Source: Halomonas maura
Lineage (GTDB): Bacteria > Pseudomonadota > Gammaproteobacteria > Pseudomonadales > Halomonadaceae
NCBI RefSeq assembly: GCF_030409305.1
Contig: NZ_JAUFPQ010000004.1
Span: 24,473-70,402 of the forward strand
DNA: 45,930 nucleotides
Direction: 5' to 3'
Part shown: piece by piece, positions 40,428-45,930 of the stretch
Layout: every line of letters begins with the position of its first letter
How positions within the stretch are numbered: position 1 is the first letter of the stretch
Notes under the pieces: model-generated
What the model was told of the DNA's origin: nothing
Databases searched by the model: none
What the model saw: the letters and a program-made list of their open reading frames with translations, nothing else
Program-made: the position numbers and the translations under genes

Positions 40428-41881
40428 GCCAGGTCCTCCGCCACGGCCGCACCAACCGGTGCCTCGGGCTCGGCCCGCCGGGAGAACCAGCCCAGTTGGG
40501 CATAGAGGATGCCGATCAGCGGCGACAGCCAGCAGGCGAAGGCCAGCGGGATATACAGCAGCTGGCTGAAGTCGCCGGCGGTCACGGTCAGCCCCAGCGC
40601 GCCCATCACGAAGGCGCCGCCCGCGTTCCAGGGCACCAGCGGCGAGACCAGGGTACCGCCCTCCTCGATGGCTCGGGCCAGGTTGAGCCGCGAGTAGCCG
40701 AGCTCGTCGTAGGCGGGCTTGTACATGCGCCCCGGCAAGGCGATGGACAGGTAGACGTCGCCGGACACCACGTTGGTGGCGATGGAGGTCATGATGGCGC
40801 TGGTCTGCAGCCCCCGGAAGCCCTTGAGGCGCTTCATGATGGTATCGACGATGGCCTCCAGGCAGCGGGTGCGCTCCAGGGCACCGCCGAAGGCCAGGGC
40901 GAACATCATCAGGGTCACCACCCAGGTCATCGAGGTGACGCCGCCGCGGTTGAGCAGGCTGTCCAATGTCGCGGTGCCGGTCTCGATGGTGAAGCCGCTG
41001 TGGGCAAAGGTCAGGGCATCGTGGAGGGTCGCGCCCTGGGTGAGGATGGCCACGCCGCCCCCCAGCATCACCCCGGTGAACAGGGCCGGGATCGGCGCCA
41101 CCTTGAAGAAGGCCAGGCCGATGACCACCACCAGCGGCAGCAGTTGCCAGACGCCCATCGCGAAGTTGTCGGCCAGTCCCTGCTTGATCAACTCGATCCG
41201 CTCGAGGGAATCGCCGCCGGCGCCCTCGGCCCCCCCTACCACCAGGTAGACCGCCAGGGCGATCAGCATGGCGGGAACGGTGGTGGGCAGCATGTAGCGG
41301 ATATGGTCGAAGATGTTGGTCTCGGTCACCGCCGGCGTCAGGTTGGTGGTGTCCGACAGCGGCGAGATCTTGTCGCCGAAGAAGGCCCCGGAGACGACGG
41401 CACCGGCGGTCCAGTAGATGGGCACGCCGAAGGCGTCGCCGATGCCGATCAGCGCCAGGCCCACGGTGCCGACGGTGGTCCAGGAGGAGCCAATGGACAG
41501 CGATACCATCGAGCACATCAGCATGGCGGCCGCCAGGAACCAGCTCGGGTCGATCAATTCCAGGCCCAGGTAGATCAGCATCGGCACGGTGCCGCTGGCG
41601 ATCCAGGTGCCCACCAGCATGCCGACGATGATCAGGGTACCGATGGAGGGCATCGCCACGTGCAACACCTTGAAGGCACCGGCCTCGATGTCCTTCCAGC
41701 GGTAGCCCTGCAGCCAACCGACCAGGGCGGTGATGCCGAAGCCGATGGCCAGCGGGATATGCGGGGTGAAGTCGTCGTAGTAGAAGATCTGCACGCCGAG
41801 CAGGCCGATGGTCAGCACGATGGGGATCAAGGCCAACGGCAGGCTCGGTACAGGGATGTCAGGGACTGAGTGGTCTTTCAT
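40424..41881 (-). CDS. NhaC family Na+/H+ antiporter-type transporter
   Basis: A 485-residue inner-membrane protein with about 12 hydrophobic segments. NhaC-family regions include SIGSSWTTVGTVGLALIGIG, GAVVSGAFFGDKISPLSDTTNLTPAV and GGTLVSPLVPWNAGGAFVMG. Some family members exchange Na+/H+, others exchange amino or organic acids with malate or lactate (MleN type). Its coupling to an amino-acid oxidase gene suggests it imports the oxidase's substrate; in a halophile, Na+ extrusion is also possible. The start at 41881 (MKDHSVPD) has a distant GGGAG; upstream in-frame ATGs are non-conserved. Confidence 0.9.
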   Translation of the reverse strand: MKDHSVPDIPVPSLPLALIPIVLTIGLLGVQIFYYDDFTPHIPLAIGFGITALVGWLQGYRWKDIEAGAFKVLHVAMPSIGTLIIVGMLVGTWIASGTVPMLIYLGLELIDPSWFLAAAMLMCSMVSLSIGSSWTTVGTVGLALIGIGDAFGVPIYWTAGAVVSGAFFGDKISPLSDTTNLTPAVTETNIFDHIRYMLPTTVPAMLIALAVYLVVGGAEGAGGDSLERIELIKQGLADNFAMGVWQLLPLVVVIGLAFFKVAPIPALFTGVMLGGGVAILTQGATLHDALTFAHSGFTIETGTATLDSLLNRGGVTSMTWVVTLMMFALAFGGALERTRCLEAIVDTIMKRLKGFRGLQTSAIMTSIATNVVSGDVYLSIALPGRMYKPAYDELGYSRLNLARAIEEGGTLVSPLVPWNAGGAFVMGALGLTVTAGDFSQLLYIPLAFACWLSPLIGILYAQLGWFSRRAEPEAPVGAAVAEDLA

Positions 41882-41996
41882 CTTGCTTAACACTCCCGGG
41901 CGGGGTATGACCCCACCCTGTTGTCGTTGTGTCAGGAGTCGAGGGACGCAGCGAGGGTCGCCAGCCCTGCTCCCAGGGCTGGTCGATGACGAGGGC

Positions 41997-42959
41997 TCAG
42001 GGCTGTGCGGTACAGCGCTCGTAGGCCAGGATGGCGGCGGCGAGATCCTCAACGGAGGCGCCCACCGACTTGAACACCGTGATGGCCCGTTCGGGATCCT
42101 CGAGCGCGCTGCGCCCGGCATGGCGCTTGGCGCACAGGTCGGGGAAGTCGGCCAGGATATCGGCTTCCTCGATGACCCCGGTCTTCAGCGGATCGATCAG
42201 GTCGCCGGTCTCGCTGAACGCCCCCTCGCGGGTATCGACGAAGATCGCCCCGCGGCGCATCACCTCGTCATCGGCCTCGCGCATGAAGGGCGTGAAGCTG
42301 CCGACCAGGTCCAGGTGGGTGCCGGGCGTCAGCCACTCGCCCCGAATCAGCGGCTCGCGACTCAGGGTGGCGCAGCTGATGATGTCGGCCCGGCCGGCGG
42401 CATCGGCCAGGCCATCCGCCGGTACCGCCTCGGCATCGATCCCCTCGTCGCGAAGCTCTTTCGCCAGGGCCTGGGCCGAGGCCTCGCGAATGTCCCAGAT
42501 GCGCACCCGCTCGATGGGCCGGATGGCTTGGTGCGCCGGGATCAGCCGGCGTCCCATGCGCCCGGCGCCGACCATCAGCAGCTCGCGGGCGTCCTCGCGG
42601 GCCAGGTAGCGGCCGGCCAGGGCGGAGGCCGCGGCGGTGCGACGCGCGGTCAGCTCGTTGGCCTCGAACTGGGCCAGGTGGTGGCCGGTACGCGCGCAGC
42701 TCAGCAGGTAGTGGCCGCTGAGGCCAGGCATGCCGCGGTCGTTGTTGCCGGGAAAGACATTGACCTGCTTGACCCCCAGGTACTGGCCCTCGATCCAGGC
42801 CGGCATCAGCAGCAGGGTGGCGTCCGGATCGCCCGGTACGCTCAGGTGATGGTGGTGGCGCACCGGCGAATGCACGGTGCGGGTGAAGATGTCGTCCAAC
42901 GCATCCACCAGGGCCCCCCAGGGCAGGCTGGCGGTGACTTGTTCGGCGTCGAGATACAT
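41997..42959 (-). CDS. Ornithine cyclodeaminase/mu-crystallin family protein, possible pyrroline-2-carboxylate reductase
   Basis: A 320-residue NAD(P)-dependent enzyme with the Rossmann motif LLMVGAGRMGRRLIPAHQAI near residue 128, the substrate-side GVKQVNVFPGNNDRGMPGL, and VGSFTPFMREADDEV. Family members include ornithine cyclodeaminase, alanine dehydrogenase and Δ1-pyrroline-2-carboxylate (or piperideine-2-carboxylate) reductase, which cannot be told apart by eye. Neighbouring DadA-like oxidase and PutA favour the reductase reading, making L-proline from an imine. AGAGG precedes the ATG. Separated by 115 bp from the NhaC gene, probably same operon, divergent from the AraC gene. Confidence 0.82.
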   Translation of the reverse strand: MYLDAEQVTASLPWGALVDALDDIFTRTVHSPVRHHHHLSVPGDPDATLLLMPAWIEGQYLGVKQVNVFPGNNDRGMPGLSGHYLLSCARTGHHLAQFEANELTARRTAAASALAGRYLAREDARELLMVGAGRMGRRLIPAHQAIRPIERVRIWDIREASAQALAKELRDEGIDAEAVPADGLADAAGRADIISCATLSREPLIRGEWLTPGTHLDLVGSFTPFMREADDEVMRRGAIFVDTREGAFSETGDLIDPLKTGVIEEADILADFPDLCAKRHAGRSALEDPERAITVFKSVGASVEDLAAAILAYERCTAQP

Positions 42960-43081
42960 GTCAACCTCTTTTCAACTGTGTCCAAGGCCAGTCTATAGAG
43001 GGGCCCGCCACGGGCTCTTGACCCTGTCTCCGCAAGCGTTGTTTCAGGCTACGCAATCATCGCGGCCCCGAGGGGAACGCC

Positions 43082-43882
43082 ATGTCACTCACCCAGGCCC
43101 GCTGCAACCGCATCGCCCGCCGCTCAGGCGAGCATTGCCACGACCACCCCCAGTTGATGCTCGGCTGGCGCGGCGCCATGGACTACGAGTTCAGCCGGGG
43201 GAGCGAACGACTGGTGCTCGGCCAGGCGGCGATCCTCCCCACCCGCGAACCGCATAGCTACCTGGGCCGCGGGGAAGACAGCGAGGTGCTGGTGATCGAC
43301 CTCGACACCGACGACCCCTGCCTGGCCTCGCTGGAGAAGAGCTGTTCCCTGGACCTGCGCGAGTCGCTGTTCGCCGCACCAAGGGCGCTCAGCCTGCCCC
43401 CCACCCTGCTGCCGATGGTGGAGTTCGCCACCGGCCAGCTGAAGCTGGCCCATACGCCTGAGCAGCGCGCCCTGATCAACCAACAGCTGGCCGTGCTGTT
43501 CGTCAGCCAATGCAGTCAACTGCTCGCTCAAGGCGCAGGCGAGGCGCTCAGACCTGGTCGCCTGTGCGCCGCGGCCCTCGATGCCTTCATCGACGAGCGC
43601 CTGGCCAGCCCGCCGGACAACGCCACCCTCGCCGACGCCCTGCACCTCGGCCAGAGCCAGCTGCACCTGCTCTGCCAGCGGCAGTTCGGTGTCTCTCCCC
43701 AGCAATACGTGATGAACCGACGCCTGCAGTGGGCCCGCCACTGGCTGCGTCATACCCGGCGGCCCGTGGGCGAGATCGCCCTCGACCTGGGCTTCGCCGA
43801 AGTCTCGAGCTTCTCCCGGGCCTTTCGCCGGCGCATGGGCCATGCGCCCAGTGCCGAGCGCCGCGTCACCGGCGAATGCTGA
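43082..43882 (+). CDS. AraC family transcriptional regulator
   Basis: A 266-residue regulator with an N-terminal cupin sensor domain (HCHDHPQLMLGWRGAMDYEF, ILPTREPHSYLGRGEDSEVLVIDLD) and a C-terminal double helix-turn-helix (NATLADALHLGQSQLHLLCQRQFGVSPQQYV, RPVGEIALDLGFAEVSSFSRAFRRRMGHAPSAERR). GAGGGG lies before the ATG. It diverges from the reductase / NhaC / oxidase operon across 122 bp and is its probable regulator. Confidence 0.92.
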   Translation: MSLTQARCNRIARRSGEHCHDHPQLMLGWRGAMDYEFSRGSERLVLGQAAILPTREPHSYLGRGEDSEVLVIDLDTDDPCLASLEKSCSLDLRESLFAAPRALSLPPTLLPMVEFATGQLKLAHTPEQRALINQQLAVLFVSQCSQLLAQGAGEALRPGRLCAAALDAFIDERLASPPDNATLADALHLGQSQLHLLCQRQFGVSPQQYVMNRRLQWARHWLRHTRRPVGEIALDLGFAEVSSFSRAFRRRMGHAPSAERRVTGEC

Positions 43883-44045
43883 CGCCGCCCTGCCGAGATC
43901 GCCTGCTTGCTTCCGACGCCCGGGCCTGGTCCCACGGGTGAGCCCGCTTGTTGCGGGTCATGGCGGTGAATGAGAAGAAATCCTGACAATGGCGCCGAAC
44001 TATGCCTACGCTGAGGAAGCCTGGATGGTGTTCATTACATGACGA

Positions 44046-44268
44046 GTCAGGGGGTGGTTGACCCCTTCGCACGCCCTGCGGGGCGCGTGAACGTTATTCC
44101 TCGATGACGGGACGTCCTGTTGATTCGCTCCCAACGGGAAGCAGAGAGAGCGCGAGAAGTTGCGAGACATCCAGAAGCGTGCACGCTTCGGCACGATCCA
44201 TGGCGAGTAATGCTCACTTCACCCCATGGGTGAGCATGTTGCCCACCAACACCAGGTGGGCTTTTTTT
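44046..44268 (+). ncRNA. Candidate structured RNA ending in an intrinsic terminator
   Basis: No open frame explains this segment, yet it carries consecutive hairpins: GGGGT-GGTTG-ACCCC (44051-44065), CACGCCC-TGCG-GGGCGCGTG (44070-44089), GAAGCG-TGCA-CGCTTC (44174-44189) and GCTCAC...GTGAGC (44212-44235), then a textbook terminator. Either this is a free-standing small RNA or an unusually structured 3' UTR of the AraC transcript. No good promoter is evident, so the 5' end is a guess. I do not recognise a known RNA family. Confidence 0.3.
44241..44268 (+). terminator. Rho-independent terminator
   Basis: GCCCACC (44241-44247), a seven-base loop, GGTGGGC (44255-44261), then seven Ts (44262-44268). 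The nearest rightward gene upstream is the AraC gene 360 bp away, which leaves room for a separate short transcript. Confidence 0.85.
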
Positions 44269-44320
44269 GTCCGCGGCAAAAAAGTTAAGCAGGATTAGCA
44301 TTAGCTCAAACACCCAGTTA

Positions 44321-44349
44321 TTGTTACACAAAATAAACTATTGTATCTA
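44321..44349 (+). promoter_or_regulatory. Sigma-70-like promoter for the first 76-residue protein gene
   Basis: TTGTTA (44321-44326), 17-bp spacer, TATCTA (44344-44349), in an AT-rich stretch 30 bp before the start codon. An inverted repeat ATTGTA-N9-TACAAT (44340-44360) overlaps the -10 region and could be an operator. Confidence 0.55.
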
Positions 44350-44378
44350 TAAGTTACAATCAACATGAGAGATAGCTC

Positions 44379-44609
44379 ATGCACAGACCGGCTGTCGATA
44401 CGCGAATGTCAGCTGAGGATCTCGAGGCGCTGGATCATCGCGCCTTCGATGTCATCGGGGCGATCCCCCGCCACAAGCACGATCCTCGCGCGGGGATCTA
44501 TATCGTGCTGAAGGAGGAGTCCCCCTACGCCAGCCGCTTGCTGGTCGAGGTGGACGATCCCGATTGCCTATTCGCCCTCTCGGAGCTGCGACGCCGCCTG
44601 GACCTGTAG
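44379..44609 (+). CDS. Small protein of unknown function, paralogue 1 (76 residues)
   Basis: A 76-residue soluble, acidic-to-neutral protein without signal peptide or membrane segment. I do not recognise the family. It aligns without gaps to the protein at 45020-45250 with 42 identical positions of 76; the conserved core is AFDVIGxIPR, DPRxGxYxVLKE, RLLxEVDDPD and a C-terminal LRR helix. The alternating hydrophobic pattern suggests two or three beta strands followed by a helix. GAGAG lies upstream of the ATG, and a promoter is present. Retention of both copies and the conserved core argue for real coding. Confidence 0.75.
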   Translation: MHRPAVDTRMSAEDLEALDHRAFDVIGAIPRHKHDPRAGIYIVLKEESPYASRLLVEVDDPDCLFALSELRRRLDL

Positions 44610-45019
44610 CCACACAAACTTCATGGGGGAAGGTGGGGAAATCAGGGGCCTGCCATCCATCGGCGGGTGCCGCCAGCCTGCCGTAAGCCAGCGACATAGG
44701 CGGCCAATCCCACCTTTTTCCTAGCTCATGATCAGGCCTTTTCTCGGGACAACTCCTCAGCAATGGCCCAGATAGACTGATAAAAAACCATGCCCCTACC
44801 GGGAGGGACTCATTCTCGAGACGCCCGACTTTTCGCGAACATTTTCCCGAGAAATGCTGTCGTATTATCAAGCTGATCAAGGAGTTAACCGCCACAGCCT
44901 CGGATGTTACCGTTGCACTTGCTCCGTCGTGTCCCGCACAAGACAGCTGCAATCAGCGACGCTTTTTACATAGATGCCATCTATTATTTCATTAGCTTAC
45001 AAGAAAAGAAGCGCTGCCC
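44610..45019. other. Intergenic region between the two paralogous small genes
   Basis: 410 bp with no supported gene. It is AT-richer than the rest of the window. No terminator with a T-run follows the first small gene. Near its right end it holds a perfect palindrome (44970-44984) and a TATTAT -10-like box (44982-44987) for the second small gene. Confidence 0.5.
44970..44984. promoter_or_regulatory. Perfect palindrome overlapping the likely -10 region of paralogue 2
   Basis: ATAGATG-C-CATCTAT, 7-bp arms, ends within TATTAT (44982-44987), 32 bp before the ATG of the second small gene. Placement suits a repressor site. No good -35 box is visible. Confidence 0.4.
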
Positions 45020-45250
45020 ATGCCGAATCCAGCCTCCGAGAGGTATATCTCGGTAGAAGACCTCGATGGCATCGATCCCGAGGCCTTCGACGTGATCGGG
45101 GTCATTCCCCGCAATCAGCGAGATCCTCGCTACGGGCTCTATGTCGTGCTGAAAGAGAAGCCGCCCTTCGCCACCCGACTGCTGATCGAGGTCGACGACC
45201 CGGATAACAAGCACGTTCTCGCCCACCTGAGGCGCCACTTTAGGCTGTAG
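45020..45250 (+). CDS. Small protein of unknown function, paralogue 2 (76 residues)
   Basis: Same length as the protein at 44379-44609 and 55% identical to it. Shared core: AFDVIGVIPR, DPRYGLYVVLKE, RLLIEVDDPD, then LAHLRRHF. Differences are mostly conservative (I/V, Y/F, S/T, K/E on the surface), as expected of two functional duplicates. A purine-rich AAGAAAAGAAG precedes the ATG. It sits about 140 bp from the tRNA-Thr fragment, on what appears to be the chromosomal side of the attachment site. Function unknown. Confidence 0.75.
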   Translation: MPNPASERYISVEDLDGIDPEAFDVIGVIPRNQRDPRYGLYVVLKEKPPFATRLLIEVDDPDNKHVLAHLRRHFRL

Positions 45251-45333
45251 TCTCCCGGTGACCGTTCGTGGTTATACACAGGACCTACTCTGCAGAACCC
45301 GGCTGTGGATACCTGATATACAGACACAAAAAA

Positions 45334-45349
45334 CCGCCTCGATAGGCGG
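45334..45349 (-). terminator. Rho-independent terminator reading leftward, probably native to the tRNA-Thr locus
   Basis: On the minus strand CCGCCT-ATCG-AGGCGG is followed by TTTTTTG. It lies about 45 bp beyond the 3' end of the tRNA-Thr fragment, where the terminator of an intact tRNA gene would be. It may also end paralogue 2 transcription from the other side. Confidence 0.75.
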
Positions 45350-45392
45350 CCTCTTCTTCTCTGCAACGCTTTGATTCCCGACCCCGCGATGC

Positions 45393-45434
45393 TGCCGGCA
45401 CCAGGAGTCGAACCCGGGACCTGCTGATTACAAG
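45393..45434 (-). other. 3' fragment of a tRNA-Thr(TGT) gene, probable attachment-site half
   Basis: Reading leftward: CTTGTAATCAGCAGG, then GTCCCGGGTTCGACTCCTGG and TGCCGGCA, i.e. the anticodon loop with TGT, the 3' anticodon strand, variable loop, full T arm and 3' acceptor strand with discriminator base. The matching 5' half (acceptor GCCGGC, D arm) is absent from the sequence before it, so this is not a complete tRNA. Such 3' fragments are left when an element integrates into a tRNA gene. From the polarity, the element would lie to the right and the old chromosome to the left. Confidence 0.75.
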
Positions 45435-45658
45435 ATTCTGCTGATTCAGCAGGTTAGAGCTTACTGTCAACAGAATCATGGGCTTACAGCGCTTCATCCC
45501 CGCATATCGGCTAGCTGTGGCATCGCCCTGTAGACACTATGTCGTCACTGCGCTGTCTCCGGCGCTGGTCATCCCATCCCTACGGCGACTGTCAGCGTTG
45601 GCCTACATCCCCGCCCAGCTTTGATCCCTATCCTCTAATGAAACAGGAGGCTTCAGCC

Positions 45659-45930
45659 ATGGACGATATCACGATGATACCAGACCCCAGCGGTCGCTGG
45701 GTGATGATGTGCCCCTGCGGTGCCACAGAGACAAGGGCCCCTAATGGGCCTTCCTGGGCGTCGTTTGCTCTTCACCTGATAGATGGCACTCACTACCGCA
45801 TTGTCTGCAATGCGTGCGGGCATGTTACTGAGCACTCAATGCACGATGAATTAGGCCATTGCGTACGTTTGACCTTCCCCCTGGATTCGGTCCAACCACA
45901 ATGTGAGAACCGCTCCTTCATGCACACCGC
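45659..45930 (+). CDS. Zinc-ribbon-like protein, C-terminus beyond window edge
   Basis: An open frame from ATG 45659 runs to the window end (90 codons, no stop). AGGAGG lies eight bases upstream. The protein has two cysteine knuckles, MMCPCGATE near residue 18 and VCNACGHV near residue 53, plus H and C residues after (TEHSMHDELGHC), suggesting one zinc-ribbon domain. No known family recognised. It lies on the presumed element side of the tRNA-Thr fragment, so it may be island cargo. The 220 bp between them contain nothing else I can support. Confidence 0.6.
   Translation, partial: MDDITMIPDPSGRWVMMCPCGATETRAPNGPSWASFALHLIDGTHYRIVCNACGHVTEHSMHDELGHCVRLTFPLDSVQPQCENRSFMHT

Larger units (their letters stand above)
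43883..44378 (+). other. Gene-free region after the AraC gene with a structured segment and promoter
   Basis: About 500 bp with no convincing protein gene. It contains a GCCCGC-TTGTT-GCGGGT hairpin (43942-43957) that may end the AraC transcript, the structured segment and terminator described separately (44046-44268), and the promoter of the first 76-residue protein gene. Base composition shifts to distinctly more AT from about 44260 onward. Confidence 0.6.

Noticed and set aside
39126..41717. Apparent 863-residue fusion protein
   Set aside because: Only the last 433 codons encode a real protein (the oxidase). The first part is an out-of-frame reading of the NhaC-type gene, which has its own clear frame.
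45272..45312. Two DnaA-box-like 9-mers (TTATACACA and TGTGGATAC)
   Set aside because: Only one exact match to TTWTNCACA, no further boxes, no AT-rich unwinding region and no dnaA/dnaN/repA gene nearby; likely chance.
45393..45480. Complete tRNA-Thr gene
   Set aside because: The 5' acceptor strand and D arm cannot be found upstream of the anticodon loop; only the 3' half matches.

Overview
The window looks like a chromosomal segment of a moderately halophilic gammaproteobacterium close to Halomonas. The evidence is the very high GC content and gammaproteobacterial gene content, an EctD protein very like the Halomonas elongata ectoine hydroxylase, and the gene order polA / DUF2782 gene / thrB known from pseudomonads and relatives. 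The first 44 kb is dense with metabolic and transport genes. The last ~1.9 kb is visibly more AT-rich and carries signs of an integration boundary.

Left to right: (1) the 5' three quarters of tmcA (tRNA-Met cytidine acetyltransferase), cut by the window edge; (2) a leftward TRAP transporter operon (receptor, small permease, large permease) behind a FadR/GntR-type palindrome; (3) a ferric-iron ABC system with unusual layout: permease (rightward) running tail-to-tail into the ATPase (leftward), and the iron-binding protein diverging from the ATPase across a Fur-like box; (4) a 227-bp MITE with CTAG target duplications at the stop codon of a TauE/SafE-type permease gene; (5) an NCS2 nucleobase permease / amidohydrolase / TauE operon, with a divergent LysR gene and a perfect 7-3-7 palindrome between; (6) housekeeping genes polA, a DUF2782 gene, thrB and speA, then an FAH-family hydrolase; (7) ectD without ectABC; (8) a leftward polyol block: SorC regulator, ABC transporter (binding protein, two permeases, ATPase), HAD phosphatase, sorbitol dehydrogenase, P-loop sugar/nucleoside kinase, mannitol/arabinitol dehydrogenase, xylulokinase, transaldolase; (9) putA; (10) a D-amino-acid-dehydrogenase-like oxidase, NhaC-type antiporter and ornithine-cyclodeaminase/pyrroline-carboxylate-reductase-like gene with a divergent AraC regulator; (11) a gene-poor terminal region with a possible structured RNA, two tandem paralogous 76-residue proteins of unknown function, a 3' fragment of a tRNA-Thr gene (probable attachment site) and the start of a zinc-ribbon protein.

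Pathway reading: in the polyol block, sorbitol and mannitol would go to fructose and arabinitol to D-xylulose, which xylulokinase and transaldolase pass into the pentose phosphate pathway. PutA next to the oxidase, antiporter and reductase suggests conversion of a D-imino or D-amino acid to L-proline and then glutamate; this is inference.

The most unusual structure lies between the second polyol permease gene and its ATPase gene. The last 48 bp of the permease gene occurs five times at an exact 96-bp period, separated by four identical 48-bp spacers. The tail copies differ almost only at synonymous positions although four of them lie beyond the gene's stop codon. I know of no described element like it.
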